A stretch of DNA of 64,000 nucleotides from Microbacterium croceum (GTDB lineage Bacteria; Actinomycetota; Actinomycetes; Actinomycetales; Microbacteriaceae): NCBI RefSeq assembly GCF_023091245.1, contig NZ_JAHWXN010000001.1, positions 2,666,001-2,730,000 of the forward strand, in the 5' to 3' direction. The notes below the pieces were generated by a model, which searched no databases, was not told the DNA's origin, and saw only the letters and a program-made list of their open reading frames with translations. The position numbers and the translations under genes were made by a program. Positions 8,616 through 19,188 of this stretch are shown piece after piece (within the stretch, counting starts at the first letter, position 1; each line of letters begins with the position of its first letter).

Positions 8616-9817
8616 GCCTCCACCGCCGCGAGTTCGGTCTCGATCGCGTCGAGCAGCTCCGTCTCCAGAGCCGGGATGCCGAGTCGCTGCACGATGTCGG
8701 TGAGGAATCCGAGCACGACGAGGCGACGTGCCTCTTCTTCGCTGATGCCCCTGGCCTGCAGGTAGAACAGCTGCTCGTCGTCGAAGCGACCGGTCGCGCT
8801 CGCGTGGCCCGCGCCGAGGATGTCACCCGTCTCGATCTCGAGGTTCGGGATCGAGTCGGCACGTGCACCCTCGGTCAGCACCAGGTTGCGGTTCGCCTCG
8901 TAGGAATCGGTTCCCGTGGCGTTCTGGCCGATGAGCACATCGCCGATCCAGACGCTGTGCGCGCCCTGGCCCTGCAGCGCGCCTTTGTAGAGAACATCAC
9001 CCTTGGTACGCGGACCCTTGTGGTGCAGGTAGACCTGGCTCTCGAGGTGCTGCCCGGCGTCTGCGTAGGAGAGGCCGTAGAGGTAGCCCTCGGAACCTGC
9101 ACCGGCGAGCTCGACGTTGGGGTTCACCCGAACGATGCCGCCGCCGAAGCTGACCACGAAGTGCTTGAGCGTCGCGTCGGCGTCGACCCTGGCCTGATGG
9201 GCAGCCGTGTGCACCGCGTCATCCTGCCACTGCTGGAGACTGATCACGGTGAGCTTCGAACCAGGACGCGCGATGATCTCGATGTTCTGCGCGTACTGGG
9301 CACTACCGGTGTGCTGCAGCACCACGGTCGCGACGCTGTGCTCGAGCGCCTCGATCACGATGTGCGCATCGGCACGGCGGTCGGCGCCGAGTCCCTCGAT
9401 CGCGACGAGGACGGGCTCTGCGACCTCTTCCTCGCGCGGGATGCGGATGTACAGCGCTTCCTTCGCCCCCTGCCAGGCCACGGCGGCCGTGACGTCCTCG
9501 GCGAGGAAGACCTCACCTCGCGGAGCTGTGCCGGCAGCGAGCGGGGCTGCGACGTACTGCTCGCCGGAGCGGATGTCGTACCGCACGCCGTCGTTCTTCT
9601 CGGCAACCTCGAACAGCGAAGTCAGCTGAGCGACCGGGGTGTGCTTCCAGTTGACCTCACGCCCTGTGGGCGCTCCGAAGTCCGCGGGCTCGAAGGAGTG
9701 CGGTCGCTCCGAGCGGGTCTGGACCGGCACGAAACCGGCTTCGGCCACCTGTGCCGCAGGGTCCACGTGGGCGCTCGTGTAGTGCGACGCCGTCGGCGTC
9801 GTCGTCTGGGCCGTCAT
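8612..9817 (-). CDS. sufD: Fe-S cluster assembly protein SufD
   Basis: Scaffold subunit of 401 residues with the SufB/SufD beta-helix core. Recognisable stretches are HVDPAAQVAEAGF near the N-terminus, LVLTEGARADSIPNLEIETG and GAGHASATGRFDDEQLFYLQ near the C-terminus, including the conserved His of the SufD-type HAS motif, then the closing RGISEEEARRLVVLGFLTDI. It pairs with SufB and SufC. It lies 35 bases after sufB and overlaps the Rieske gene. The start at 9817 keeps a normal length. Confidence 0.95.
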   Translation of the reverse strand: MTAQTTTPTASHYTSAHVDPAAQVAEAGFVPVQTRSERPHSFEPADFGAPTGREVNWKHTPVAQLTSLFEVAEKNDGVRYDIRSGEQYVAAPLAAGTAPRGEVFLAEDVTAAVAWQGAKEALYIRIPREEEVAEPVLVAIEGLGADRRADAHIVIEALEHSVATVVLQHTGSAQYAQNIEIIARPGSKLTVISLQQWQDDAVHTAAHQARVDADATLKHFVVSFGGGIVRVNPNVELAGAGSEGYLYGLSYADAGQHLESQVYLHHKGPRTKGDVLYKGALQGQGAHSVWIGDVLIGQNATGTDSYEANRNLVLTEGARADSIPNLEIETGDILGAGHASATGRFDDEQLFYLQARGISEEEARRLVVLGFLTDIVQRLGIPALETELLDAIETELAAVEA

Positions 9818-9852
9818 CTAGCCGACACTTCCATTCATCGTCAGAGGGGCGG

Positions 9853-11271
9853 TCATCCCACGCTGCCTTCCATACCCATTTCGATGAGCTTGTTGAGCTC
9901 CATCGCATACTCCATCGGCAGCTCGCGCGCGATCGGCTCGATGAAGCCGCGCACGATCATCGCCATCGCCTCGTCCTCGGGCATGCCACGGGACTGCAGA
10001 TAGAAGAGCTGCTCCTCGCTGACCTTCGAGACCGTGGCCTCGTGACCGAGCTGCACGTCGTCGACACGGATGTCGATCGCCGGGTAGGTGTCCGAGCGCG
10101 ACTTGGTGTCGACCAGCAGCGCATCGCAGCGCACGGTGTTCGCCGAGTGGTGTGCCGCCGCGTCGACGCGCACCTCACCGCGGTATCCCGCACGTCCGCC
10201 GCCGCGGGCGATCGACTTCGAGATGATCGACGACTGGGTGTACGGCGCCATGTGGATCATCTTCGCGCCGGCGTCCTGGTGCTGTCCGGGGCCGGCGAAG
10301 GCGACGGAGAGGGTCTCACCCTTGGCGTGCTCCCCCATCAGATAGATCGACGGGTACTTCATCGTCACCTTGGAGCCGATGTTGCCGTCGACCCATTCCA
10401 TCGTGGCGCCCTCGTGGGCGACCGCGCGCTTGGTGACGAGGTTGTAGACGTTGTTCGACCAGTTCTGGATCGTCGTGTAGCGCACGCGGGCGTTCTTCTT
10501 CACGATGATCTCGACCACGGCCGAGTGCAGCGAGTCCGACTTGTAGATCGGAGCAGTGCAGCCCTCGATGTAGTGGACGTAGCTGTCCTCGTCGGCGATG
10601 ATCAGGGTCCGCTCGAACTGGCCCATGTTCTCGGTGTTGATGCGGAAGTACGCCTGCAGCGGGATCTCGACGTGCACACCCTTGGGGACGTAGACGAACG
10701 ATCCGCCCGACCATACCGCCGTGTTCAGCGCGGCGAACTTGTTGTCGCCGGGCGGGATCACGGTGCCGAAGTACTCTTCGAAGATCTCGGGGTGCTCACG
10801 CAGAGCGGTGTCGGTGTCCATGAAGATGACACCCTGCTCCTCCAGGTCCTCGCGGATCTGGTGGTAGACGACCTCGGACTCGTACTGAGCGGCCACACCG
10901 GCCACGAGGCGCTGACGCTCGGCCTCGGGGATGCCGAGGCGCTCGTAGGTCTCGCGGATCTCCGCAGGAAGGTCTTCCCACGACTGCGCCTGCTTCTCGG
11001 TCGAGCGCACGAAGTACTTGATGTTGTCGAAGTCGATCTCGCTGAGATCGGCGCCCCACGTGGGCATCGGCTTGCGGCCGAAGAGCTGATAACCCTTCAG
11101 GCGCGTCTTCAGCATCCACTCGGGTTCGTCCTTGAGTGCAGAGATGCCCCGGACCACCTCTTCGGAGATCCCTCGCTTCGCGATGGCACCGGCCGCATCG
11201 GCGTCGTGCCATCCGAATTCGTACACCCCCAGGCTTTCCAGCTCTGGGCGGTCGATCAGCACATCCGACAT
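9853..11271 (-). CDS. sufB: Fe-S cluster assembly protein SufB
   Basis: Core scaffold protein of 472 residues on which Fe-S clusters are built. Typical sequences include [62 protein letters not shown] (with a conserved Cys) and [15 protein letters not shown]. The ATG at 11271 is preferred to the longer frame from 11316 because AAGGAG lies eight bases upstream and [11 protein letters not shown] is the usual N-terminus. It is the first gene of the SUF operon. No SufR-type regulator gene precedes it; the 232-bp gap to ctaA holds the divergent promoters. Confidence 0.96.
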   Translation of the reverse strand: MSDVLIDRPELESLGVYEFGWHDADAAGAIAKRGISEEVVRGISALKDEPEWMLKTRLKGYQLFGRKPMPTWGADLSEIDFDNIKYFVRSTEKQAQSWEDLPAEIRETYERLGIPEAERQRLVAGVAAQYESEVVYHQIREDLEEQGVIFMDTDTALREHPEIFEEYFGTVIPPGDNKFAALNTAVWSGGSFVYVPKGVHVEIPLQAYFRINTENMGQFERTLIIADEDSYVHYIEGCTAPIYKSDSLHSAVVEIIVKKNARVRYTTIQNWSNNVYNLVTKRAVAHEGATMEWVDGNIGSKVTMKYPSIYLMGEHAKGETLSVAFAGPGQHQDAGAKMIHMAPYTQSSIISKSIARGGGRAGYRGEVRVDAAAHHSANTVRCDALLVDTKSRSDTYPAIDIRVDDVQLGHEATVSKVSEEQLFYLQSRGMPEDEAMAMIVRGFIEPIARELPMEYAMELNKLIEMGMEGSVG

Positions 11272-11503
11272 CACACTCTCCTTATTGGGCCTCAACGGTG
11301 TCATCCGCCCCGACACACCGGAACCCCGTCGAATCGGCGGGGAGCGGGTGCCGCTGGTGGGCCCTCATCACCGGCGCAGACATCGCGCCTAAACTGTTGA
11401 CGATGCTTCAGCGCGGTGAGCGCTCATCACAACAATTCGATTCTACAGGTTCCGCCTGGTGGCCGGGCCGTGCTCGCGATGCCACCCGCGGTCCGGAGGA
11501 CTA

Positions 11504-12619
11504 ATGCCCGACACGACGATCCCCTCCGCCACGAGCACCGAGGGGAAGAACACCGCAGCACCGAACCCCGCGCTGTGGGGGCGCGCGCTCCGAGTTCTCG
11601 CGTGGCTGTCGTTCCTCAGCGAGACGATCATCATCGGGACCGGTGGAGCCGTTCGCCTCACCGGCTCAGGCCTCGGATGCTCGGACTGGCCGCTCTGCAC
11701 ACCGGAGTCCCTCGTACCGATCCTCGAGGTCCAGGGCGTGCACGGGCTCATCGAGTTCGGCAACCGCCTCATGACGGGCGTCGTGGGAATCATCGCCCTC
11801 GCCGTCGTGCTGCTGGTGCTGCACACGATCAGCGGTCGCCGCTCCCTCATCCGCGCGCTGTGGTTCGCTCTCGGCGGGATCGTCGCCGCGGCTGTGGCGT
11901 TCGCGATCGCGGTGCCGCTGCACATCCCCGCCTCCCCGATCGCGCTGGGGGTCCTCCTGCTCGCGGTCATCGCGGCTGCGGTGCACTCGGTGCGCACCAC
12001 CCCGGCCCGTCGCGACCTGGTCCTGCTCGCCTGGATCACCCTGATCGGCGTGGTGGCGCAAGCCCTCGTCGGCGGCATCACGGTGCTGACCGGCCTGAAC
12101 CCGCTGATCGTCGGCTTCCACTACACGTCTTCGCTGCTCCTGGTCTGCGTCACCGCCGCGTTCCTCGTGCGTCTGTACGAGACCCCGGGGCCTCGCGAGC
12201 GGGCCGTGCCCACCTGGTTCGCGATCCTCACCCATGTCACGGGACTCGCCCTCGCGGTCACCATCATCTTCGGAGTCCTCACCACCGGCTCCGGCCCGCA
12301 CTCCGGCGACGCGGACGTGTTGCGTCACGGTTTCGACGCCACGATCCTCGCGCACGTGCACTCCTGGCCGGGGTACATCCTGGCCGCATTGGTGCTCACG
12401 CTCACGATCTCGGCCTGGGCGCTCCGTCTCTCCCTGCGCCGCTGGCTTCTGGTCCTGGTCCTGGCGATCCTGGTGCAGGTCGGCGTGGGGGTGTGGCAGG
12501 CGCGCGAAGGGCTGCCGCCGCTCCTGGTGGGCATCCACATGGTGCTCGCCTCGCTCTCGGCGGCGACGTACACGGTCGTCGTACTGCACCTGAAGCGTCC
12601 GCTCCCCGCAAAGGAATGA
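11504..12619 (+). CDS. ctaA: Heme A synthase (COX15/CtaA)
   Basis: Membrane enzyme of 371 residues that oxidises heme O to heme A for the cytochrome aa3 oxidase. About eight helices are visible, with conserved motifs TGGAVRLTGSGLGCSDWPLC (two Cys and aromatic residues), the His of VHGLIEFGNR, and later conserved His residues (FHYTSS, HVHSWPG, GIHMVLA). The ATG at 11504 follows GGAGGA by three bases and replaces a longer frame from 11459. It is divergent from sufB and near ctaB, which supplies its substrate. Confidence 0.93.
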   Translation: MPDTTIPSATSTEGKNTAAPNPALWGRALRVLAWLSFLSETIIIGTGGAVRLTGSGLGCSDWPLCTPESLVPILEVQGVHGLIEFGNRLMTGVVGIIALAVVLLVLHTISGRRSLIRALWFALGGIVAAAVAFAIAVPLHIPASPIALGVLLLAVIAAAVHSVRTTPARRDLVLLAWITLIGVVAQALVGGITVLTGLNPLIVGFHYTSSLLLVCVTAAFLVRLYETPGPRERAVPTWFAILTHVTGLALAVTIIFGVLTTGSGPHSGDADVLRHGFDATILAHVHSWPGYILAALVLTLTISAWALRLSLRRWLLVLVLAILVQVGVGVWQAREGLPPLLVGIHMVLASLSAATYTVVVLHLKRPLPAKE

Positions 12620-12702
12620 CCGGGCGCGCTCTCCGTCGGCGCACAGTCGATCCATAGGTGGCGCATCGCGGACTCATCAGCGCATCGGCGATGGTGGTCG
12701 AC

Positions 12703-13122
12703 ATGAACAAGTCACTCACACGCAGCATCGGCTTCTGGCTCCTCCTGGTCCTCTCCGTGGCATCCGCGGCAGTGGGCGGGTGGATCATCTCCGGCCAGAT
12801 CGCCACGATGACGAGCACGTTGACCGACGGCACCGCGACCGGCGTCGAGGTCTACGTCGGCCAGTCCCTGGTCGTCGTGGGTGCCGCACTGCTCGGCGCC
12901 GGCGTGCTGGGAATCCTGCTCGCCGTGGCTCTCACGGCTGTCCGCGCGCTCATCCCCACCGCAGCTCCGGTCGTCGTCGAACCCATCGACTGGACCGCCG
13001 AGAACGACACCACGATCGACGAGACCCCCGCATCCCCCGCAACCACCACGGCCGCACCGGCCGACCTGGCCGCCGACGCGGAGCCGACGGCTCCCGAGGC
13101 GGAGACGGCGACCACCCGCTGA
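12703..13122 (+). CDS. Small two-helix membrane protein, function unknown
   Basis: Protein of 139 residues from the ATG at 12703. The frame is open from a GTG at 12658, and another ATG lies at 12691. Two hydrophobic helices are visible (about 8-28 and 55-80), separated by a polar loop (TATGVEVYVGQ) and followed by an acidic, Ala/Pro/Thr-rich tail. Similar proteins in Microbacterium have been labelled dinucleotide-utilizing enzyme, a name not supported by any motif here. It lies between ctaA and a strong bidirectional terminator. Confidence 0.75.
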   Translation: MNKSLTRSIGFWLLLVLSVASAAVGGWIISGQIATMTSTLTDGTATGVEVYVGQSLVVVGAALLGAGVLGILLAVALTAVRALIPTAAPVVVEPIDWTAENDTTIDETPASPATTTAAPADLAADAEPTAPEAETATTR

Positions 13123-13126
13123 CGCA

Positions 13127-13177
13127 CAGACGAAGAAGGAGGGGCACCGTCACACGGCGCCCCTCCTTCTTCGTCTG
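13127..13177. terminator. Strong bidirectional hairpin terminator
   Basis: A perfect 19-bp stem joins 13127-13145 with 13159-13177. A further CCGT/ACGG pairing continues beyond one mismatch, leaving a three-base loop. It sits between the convergent membrane-protein gene and ctaB, and its C/T-rich flank fits termination for both strands. Confidence 0.88.
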
Positions 13178-13186
13178 CAGGCTCGT

Positions 13187-14128
13187 CTAGAAAGGCAGCA
13201 GCGGATCGACCGCGACCGCCACGAAGATCAGAGTCAGGTAGGTGATCGATGCGTGGAAGACACGCATCGGACGAGGCTCGGTGCCCCGGACCGCGCGGTT
13301 GTAGAGACGGTGGGACTCGTAGATGAACCAGCCGCCGAAGACCAGGGCCGAGACCGTGTAGACGAGTCCCATGCTCGCGATCGGCACCAGCAGGAGGGAG
13401 CAGGCCACCGTCGCCCACGCATACAGGATGACCTGGAGTCCGACCTGAGAGGCGTTGCGGGTGACGCCGAGCATCGGCACGTCGACGTCCTCGTAGTCGT
13501 CCCGGTACTTCATCGACAGCGGCCAGTAGTGCGGCGGCGTCCACAGGAAGATCAGCAGGAACAGCACGAACGCCGGCCAGTCGAGAGACTCGGTGACCGC
13601 GGCCCATCCGATGAGCACCGGGAAGCACCCGGCGATCCCGCCCCACACGATGTTCTGCTCCGTGCGGCGCTTGAGGATCATCGTGTAGATGACGACGTAG
13701 AAGAAGATCGCGCCGGCGGAGAGCGTCGCGGCCAGCCAGTTGGTCGTGAACCACAGCCACACCGTCGAGACGACGGCGAGCGTCCACGAGAAGATGAGCG
13801 CGCCGCGCGGCGTGATCTCACCCGTCACGAGCGGACGGTTCTCGGTGCGGTGCATGTGCGCATCGATGTCGCGGTCGAGATACATGTTGAACGCGGCAGC
13901 GGAGCCCGCGCTCAACGATCCACCGATCACGGTGGCCAGAACCAGCCACATGTCGGGCAGGCCACCCTGCGCGAGGAACATCACCGGCACGGTCGAGACC
14001 AGCAGGAGTTCCAGGACGCGGGGCTTCGTGAGGGCGACGTAGGCCTTCACCGTGCGACCGAGGGACTGAGTCCCCACGGTCTGATCAGACATCGTCGAGA
14101 TCTCGATCGCCTCCTCCACACGCGTCAT
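13187..14128 (-). CDS. ctaB: Heme O synthase (protoheme IX farnesyltransferase)
   Basis: UbiA-family membrane prenyltransferase of 313 residues that adds a farnesyl group to heme B. Nine hydrophobic segments surround the Asp-rich motif [15 protein letters not shown] (first NxxxDxxxD) and the second motif [13 protein letters not shown]. The ATG at 14128 has GGAAGG upstream at good spacing. It is divergent from tkt, a common actinobacterial neighbourhood, and works with ctaA to supply heme A. Confidence 0.95.
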   Translation of the reverse strand: MTRVEEAIEISTMSDQTVGTQSLGRTVKAYVALTKPRVLELLLVSTVPVMFLAQGGLPDMWLVLATVIGGSLSAGSAAAFNMYLDRDIDAHMHRTENRPLVTGEITPRGALIFSWTLAVVSTVWLWFTTNWLAATLSAGAIFFYVVIYTMILKRRTEQNIVWGGIAGCFPVLIGWAAVTESLDWPAFVLFLLIFLWTPPHYWPLSMKYRDDYEDVDVPMLGVTRNASQVGLQVILYAWATVACSLLLVPIASMGLVYTVSALVFGGWFIYESHRLYNRAVRGTEPRPMRVFHASITYLTLIFVAVAVDPLLPF

Positions 14129-14335
14129 GACAACCCTTCCAGTCTAGGGCACCCGACTCGCCGCTCGATCGCCGCGACCCCCGACGTAAGACAGCGTCAG
14201 AGGGAATGGACGCACCGCTATGCTGAAATCACTCGCGCCTGGCGCTGTGATCCCCTTTCCCAACGAGGCGGTTGCGCCTGGGCAGATGCGGATGCGCCAG
14301 GGAATAACGGCGCCCTTGAAACTGTCGGAAAGGGC

Positions 14336-16453
14336 ATGGACGTGTCGGAATTGCAGTGGGAAGAAATCGATCGGCGCGCGGTGGATACCGCGCGGATCCT
14401 GGCGGCGGACGCTGTGGAGAAGGTCGGAAACGGCCACCCCGGCACCGCCATGAGCCTCGCACCGGCGGCGTACCTGCTGTACCAGCGGGTCCTCCGTCAC
14501 GACCCGACCGACACCGACTGGCTCGGCCGTGACCGCTTCATCCTCTCGGTGGGACATTCCTCCCTCACGCAGTACGTGCAGCTCTACCTCGGCGGCTTCG
14601 GCCTCGAGCTCGACGACCTCAAGGCCCTGCGCACCTGGGGATCGCTGACCCCGGGCCACCCGGAGTACGGACACACCAAGGGCGTCGAGATCACGACCGG
14701 CCCGCTGGGTCAGGGACTCGCCTCGGCGGTGGGCTTCGCCTACGCCGCCCGCTACGAGCGCGGCCTGTTCGACCCCGAGGCCGCGGCGGGCACCAGCCCG
14801 TTCGACCACTTCGTGTACGTGATCGCCGGCGATGGCGACCTGCAGGAGGGCGTCACCAGCGAGGCGTCGTCGCTCGCGGGCCACCAGCAGCTCGGCAACC
14901 TGATCGCCATCTACGACTCGAACCAGATCTCGATCGAGGACGACACCAACGTCGCATTCACCGAGGATGTCGCGAAGCGCTACGAGTCCTACGGCTGGCA
15001 GGTCCAGACCGTCGACTGGAAGAAGACCGGCGACTACGTCGAAGACATCGCCGAGCTGTACGCCGCCATCGAGGCCGCCAAGGGCGAGACGTCCAGGCCG
15101 TCGCTCATCATCCTCAAGACCATCATCGGCTGGCCGTCGCCCGGCAAGCAGAACTCCGGCAAGATCCACGGTTCCGCGCTCGGCGCCGATGAGCTCGCCG
15201 CGACGAAGAAGGTGCTCGGCTTCGACCCCGAGCAGCACTTCGCCGTCGCCGACGATGTGATCGCGCACACCCGCGGCCTCGCCGCACGCGCCGCCGAGGC
15301 CCGCGCCGAGTGGCAGACGTCGTTCGACGCCTGGGCCGCGGCGAACCCCGAGCGCAAGGAGCTGCTCGACCGCCTCGAGTCCGGCGAACTGCCCGAGAAC
15401 ATCTCGTCGGCGCTCCCGGTCTTCGAGGCCGGCAAGGATGTCTCGACCCGCGCCGCGTCGGGCCAGGTCATCAACGCGCTCGCCGCCCAGCTCCCCGAGC
15501 TGTGGGGTGGATCGGCAGACCTCGCGGAGTCGAACCTCACCACGATCAAGGGCGCCCCGTCCTTCATCCCGTCCGAGTGGTCCACGCACGAGTGGTCGGG
15601 CACCCCGTACGGCCGCGTGCTGCACTTCGGCATCCGCGAACACGCCATGGGCGCGATCGTGAACGGCATCGTCCTGCACGGCAAGACCCGTGCGTTCGGC
15701 GGCACCTTCCTCATCTTCAGCGACTACATGCGTCCGGCCGTCCGTCTCGCCGCGCTCATGAACGTGCCCAGCGTCTTCGTCTGGACCCACGACTCCGTCG
15801 CCCTCGGTGAGGACGGGCCCACGCACCAGCCGATCGAGCAGATCGCGACCCTGCGCGCCATCCCGAACCTCGCCGTCGTCCGCCCCGCGGACGCGAACGA
15901 GACCTCGGAGGCCTGGCTCGAGATCCTGCGCCGCCAGGAGGGTCCGGCCGGTATCGCCCTGACGCGTCAGAACATCCCGGTGTTCGAGCGCGGAGACGGC
16001 GCCGCCGAGGGCGAGACCTTCGCGGCCGCGTCGAACGTCGCCAAGGGCGCGTACGTGCTCGCCGAGGCAGCAGGTGGCACGCCTGACGTGATCATCATCG
16101 CCACCGGCTCCGAGGTGCAGCTGGCAGTCGCCGCCCGCGCCGCCCTGAGCGAGGAGGGTATCGGCGTCCGCGTCGTCTCCGCTCCGTCGTTGGAGTGGTT
16201 CGACGAGCAGGACGAGGCCTACCGCGAGAGTGTGCTCCCCGCATCCGTCACCGCCCGCGTCTCGGTCGAGGCCGGATCCGTGCTCTCGTGGCGCGGCATC
16301 GTCGGCGACCGCGGTCGTTCGGTCGGCATCGACCACTTCGGCGCCTCCGCCGACTACAAGACCCTGTTCGAGAAGTTCGGCATCACCACCGAGGCCGTCA
16401 TCGCGGCCGCTCGCGAGACCATCGCAGCCAACAGCACCAAGGAGAACGCATGA
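14336..16453 (+). CDS. tkt: Transketolase
   Basis: Thiamine-diphosphate enzyme of 705 residues that moves two-carbon units between sugar phosphates. The TPP-binding motif begins at [14 protein letters not shown] and ends at [12 protein letters not shown]. Active-site His residues are seen in [10 protein letters not shown], the substrate Arg/His region in KIHGSALG, and the acid in IREHAMGAI. The open frame runs far upstream, but the ATG at 14336 is preceded by GGAAAGG and gives the usual N-terminus. It is the first gene of a six-gene pentose-phosphate operon and overlaps tal by four bases. A TATGCT hexamer at 14219-14224 is a candidate -10. Confidence 0.97.
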   Translation: MDVSELQWEEIDRRAVDTARILAADAVEKVGNGHPGTAMSLAPAAYLLYQRVLRHDPTDTDWLGRDRFILSVGHSSLTQYVQLYLGGFGLELDDLKALRTWGSLTPGHPEYGHTKGVEITTGPLGQGLASAVGFAYAARYERGLFDPEAAAGTSPFDHFVYVIAGDGDLQEGVTSEASSLAGHQQLGNLIAIYDSNQISIEDDTNVAFTEDVAKRYESYGWQVQTVDWKKTGDYVEDIAELYAAIEAAKGETSRPSLIILKTIIGWPSPGKQNSGKIHGSALGADELAATKKVLGFDPEQHFAVADDVIAHTRGLAARAAEARAEWQTSFDAWAAANPERKELLDRLESGELPENISSALPVFEAGKDVSTRAASGQVINALAAQLPELWGGSADLAESNLTTIKGAPSFIPSEWSTHEWSGTPYGRVLHFGIREHAMGAIVNGIVLHGKTRAFGGTFLIFSDYMRPAVRLAALMNVPSVFVWTHDSVALGEDGPTHQPIEQIATLRAIPNLAVVRPADANETSEAWLEILRRQEGPAGIALTRQNIPVFERGDGAAEGETFAAASNVAKGAYVLAEAAGGTPDVIIIATGSEVQLAVAARAALSEEGIGVRVVSAPSLEWFDEQDEAYRESVLPASVTARVSVEAGSVLSWRGIVGDRGRSVGIDHFGASADYKTLFEKFGITTEAVIAAARETIAANSTKENA

Positions 16454-17562
16454 GCACCCCCACCGCACAGCTCGCCGCCGCCGGCGTCAGCATCTGGCTC
16501 GACGACCTCTCCCGCACCCGCATCTCGTCGGGCAACCTCGCCGACCTGATCGCGTCGCGCAACGTCGTGGGCGTCACCACGAACCCGACGATCTTCGCCA
16601 ACGCGATCACCGACAAGAACGACACGTCGTACGACGCTCAGGTCACCGAGCTCGCCGCGACCGGTGCGACCGCGGAAGAAGCGGTCTTCGCCGCCACGAC
16701 GCAGGACGTCGCTGCAGCGCTCGACGTGTTCCGGCCGGTGTGGGAGGCATCGAACCACGTCGACGGCCGCGTCTCGATCGAGGTCTCCCCCGATCTGGCG
16801 CACGACACCGAGGGAACGGTCGCCCAGGCCAAGCAGCTCTGGGCCAAGGTCGACCGCCCCAACCTGCTCGTGAAGATCCCCGCCACCAAGGCGGGCCTTC
16901 CGGCCATCACCGAGGCCATCGCGAGCGGGATCAGCGTCAACGTGACCCTGATCTTCAGCCTGGAGCGCTACGCTGAGGTCATCGACGCGTACATCGCCGG
17001 TCTCGAGCGCGCGCACAGCGCCGACTTCGACCTGTCGAGCATCCACTCGGTCGCCTCGTTCTTCGTGTCGCGCGTCGACACCGAGACCGACAAGCGTCTC
17101 ACCGAGATCGGCACCGACGAGGCACTCGCTCTCAAGAGCAAGGCCGGACTCGCCAACGCGCGTCTCGCCTACGAGCTCTTCGAGCAGAAGTTCGCCGAGA
17201 AGCGGGCCCAGGACCTGCTGAAGCTGGGCGCGAACCTGCAGCGTCCGCTGTGGGCCTCGACCGGCGTCAAGGACCCGAACCTGCCCGACACGCTGTACGT
17301 GACCGAGCTCGTCGCCGAGGGTGTCGTCAACACGATGCCCGAGAAGACGCTCGAGGCCACGTTCGATCACGGTGTCATCACGGGCGACACGATCACCGGT
17401 GGCTACGCCGAGGCGCACCATGTCTTCACCGACCTCGCCGCTGTGGGCGTCGACTTCGCCGATGTCACCCAGGTGCTCGAGGACGAGGGCGTCGCGAAGT
17501 TCATCGACTCCTGGCACGACCTGCTCGCTCAGGTCTCCGAGGGCCTGGAGGCCCAGCGATGA
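16450..17562 (+). CDS. tal: Transaldolase
   Basis: Class I aldolase-type enzyme of 370 residues that transfers dihydroxyacetone units. The Schiff-base Lys lies in [11 protein letters not shown], with [13 protein letters not shown] near the N-terminus and [11 protein letters not shown] following the Lys strand. The ATG overlaps the tkt stop (ATGA) and the gene overlaps pgi the same way, so translation is coupled. The length suits the long actinobacterial transaldolases. Confidence 0.96.
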   Translation: MSTPTAQLAAAGVSIWLDDLSRTRISSGNLADLIASRNVVGVTTNPTIFANAITDKNDTSYDAQVTELAATGATAEEAVFAATTQDVAAALDVFRPVWEASNHVDGRVSIEVSPDLAHDTEGTVAQAKQLWAKVDRPNLLVKIPATKAGLPAITEAIASGISVNVTLIFSLERYAEVIDAYIAGLERAHSADFDLSSIHSVASFFVSRVDTETDKRLTEIGTDEALALKSKAGLANARLAYELFEQKFAEKRAQDLLKLGANLQRPLWASTGVKDPNLPDTLYVTELVAEGVVNTMPEKTLEATFDHGVITGDTITGGYAEAHHVFTDLAAVGVDFADVTQVLEDEGVAKFIDSWHDLLAQVSEGLEAQR

Positions 17563-19166
17563 CGTTCTCGATCCACGCCTCCGGCGCACCCCGCGTCGCG
17601 ATCGACGAGACGGTCCCCGGCCTCGTCCGCGACCTGGTGGCCTCGCGGATCACGGGCGGCGACAACACCCTCTGGGGTGCCGACGCCGAGGCGGAGGCCG
17701 CCGTCCGTCTGGGATGGGTCGAGGCCGTGTCGATCTCTCGTCCGCTGGTCGCCGAGATCACTGCTCTCCGCGATGAGCTGAACGCCCAGGGCATCTCCCG
17801 CGTCGTGCTGGCCGGTATGGGCGGTTCGTCGCTCGCCCCCGAGGTCATCGCGCAGACCGCCGGGGTGCCGCTGACGATCCTCGACTCGACCGCGCCCGGT
17901 CAGGTGCTCGCCGCTCTCGACGAGGGGCTCGACGACACCGTGCTCGTCGTCTCGTCGAAGTCCGGTTCCACGGTCGAGACCGACTCGCAGCGTCGCACGT
18001 TCGAGGCCGCGTTCCGCGACCTCGGCATCGACCCCGTCGAGCGCATTGTGGTCGTCACCGACCCGGGCTCCCCGCTGGATTCCTCGGCACGCGAGGCGGG
18101 CTACCGCGTCTTCAACGCGGACCCGAACGTCGGGGGACGTTACTCGGCGCTCACCGCGTTCGGCCTGGTCCCGTCCGGGCTCGCCGGTGTCGACATCGAC
18201 GAGCTGCTCAACGAGGCAGAGGCTTCGCTGCTCGAGGTCGCGGTCGACTCCGCCGAGAACCCCGCACTGCGTCTGGCCGCGGCGATCTCCGCGACCTCGC
18301 CGCGACGCGACAAGCTCGGTCTGATCACCGACGGCACCCACATCAAGGGGCTGCCGGACTGGATCGAGCAGCTGATCGCCGAGTCCACGGGCAAGAACGG
18401 CACCGGCATCCTGCCCGTCGTGCTGCTCCCGGTCTCCCCGGAGCTGGACACGCACCCCGCCGACCTGCAGATCGTGCGCCTGGTCGATGACGCGAACGAG
18501 TTCCACCTGCGCGAGCGTCACGAGGGCGAGATCCTCGTCAGCGGCACGCTGGGTGCTCAGCTCGTCGTGTGGGAGTACGCCACCGCGATCGCCGGCCACC
18601 TGCTGGGCATCAACCCGTTCGACCAGCCCGACGTCGAGTCCGCGAAGGTCGCCGCGCGCGGCCTGCTGGATGCCCGTCCGGAGCCGACGGCACCTGCATT
18701 CACGCAGGACGGCGTCGAGGTCCGTGTCTCGGACGCCGCGCTGGCCGCCTCCGGCACCGTCGAAGGCGTGCTCGACGCGCTGTGGGCTCAGCTCGCGGAA
18801 GACGGCTACGTCTCCATCCAGGCCTACGTGAACCGTCTCGACGTGCCGCAGCTGCAGGGGCTCCGCGAGCTCGTCGCGGCCGATTCCGGTCGCCCGACCA
18901 CGTTCGGGTGGGGACCGCGGTTCCTGCACTCGACGGGTCAGTACCACAAGGGTGGACCGGCTCAGGGCGTGTTCCTGCAGATCCTGGAGCGCACCGACGT
19001 CGATCTCGAGATCCCCGAGCGCCCGTTCACCTTCGGGCAGCTCATCGAGGCTCAGGCTGCCGGCGATGCCGCGGTGCTGGCCGAGCACGGCCGTCCCGTC
19101 GTGTCGCTGACGATCACCGACTCGTCCGCCGACGTGCTCACCCTCTTCGAAGCCGCTCAGAAGTAG
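17559..19166 (+). CDS. pgi: Glucose-6-phosphate isomerase
   Basis: SIS-domain isomerase of 535 residues interconverting glucose-6-phosphate and fructose-6-phosphate. The motifs [13 protein letters not shown] and [17 protein letters not shown] bind the phosphate. The sequence resembles the isomerase half of Tal-Pgi fusion proteins more than the classical enzyme, which fits its place immediately after tal. The ATG at 17559 overlaps the tal stop (ATGA); the open frame upstream to 17250 is only the shadow of tal. Zwf follows after 22 bases. Confidence 0.93.
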   Translation: MTFSIHASGAPRVAIDETVPGLVRDLVASRITGGDNTLWGADAEAEAAVRLGWVEAVSISRPLVAEITALRDELNAQGISRVVLAGMGGSSLAPEVIAQTAGVPLTILDSTAPGQVLAALDEGLDDTVLVVSSKSGSTVETDSQRRTFEAAFRDLGIDPVERIVVVTDPGSPLDSSAREAGYRVFNADPNVGGRYSALTAFGLVPSGLAGVDIDELLNEAEASLLEVAVDSAENPALRLAAAISATSPRRDKLGLITDGTHIKGLPDWIEQLIAESTGKNGTGILPVVLLPVSPELDTHPADLQIVRLVDDANEFHLRERHEGEILVSGTLGAQLVVWEYATAIAGHLLGINPFDQPDVESAKVAARGLLDARPEPTAPAFTQDGVEVRVSDAALAASGTVEGVLDALWAQLAEDGYVSIQAYVNRLDVPQLQGLRELVAADSGRPTTFGWGPRFLHSTGQYHKGGPAQGVFLQILERTDVDLEIPERPFTFGQLIEAQAAGDAAVLAEHGRPVVSLTITDSSADVLTLFEAAQK

Positions 19167-19188
19167 ACAGCAGGAGAATCCCCCACCG

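Noticed and set aside
7359..8765. Open frame of 468 codons on the plus strand
   Set aside because: It is opposite sufC and the Rieske gene and has no recognisable domain.
11417..11426. Ten-base palindrome TGAGCGCTCA between sufB and ctaA
   Set aside because: Too short to distinguish from chance in GC-rich DNA and no matching second copy nearby.
12881..14335. Extension of the transketolase frame upstream by 485 codons
   Set aside because: It crosses ctaB on the other strand and a terminator; the ATG at 14336 has a ribosome-binding site and the normal N-terminus.
14225..14335. Imperfect repeats TGCGCCTGGG and TGCGCCAGGG in the tkt leader
   Set aside because: Direct repeats of ten bases with one mismatch; no consistent hairpin or known element could be drawn.
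14144..16468. Open frame of 774 codons on the minus strand
   Set aside because: It lies wholly opposite transketolase, whose sequence is fully conserved; high GC content leaves the complementary frame open.
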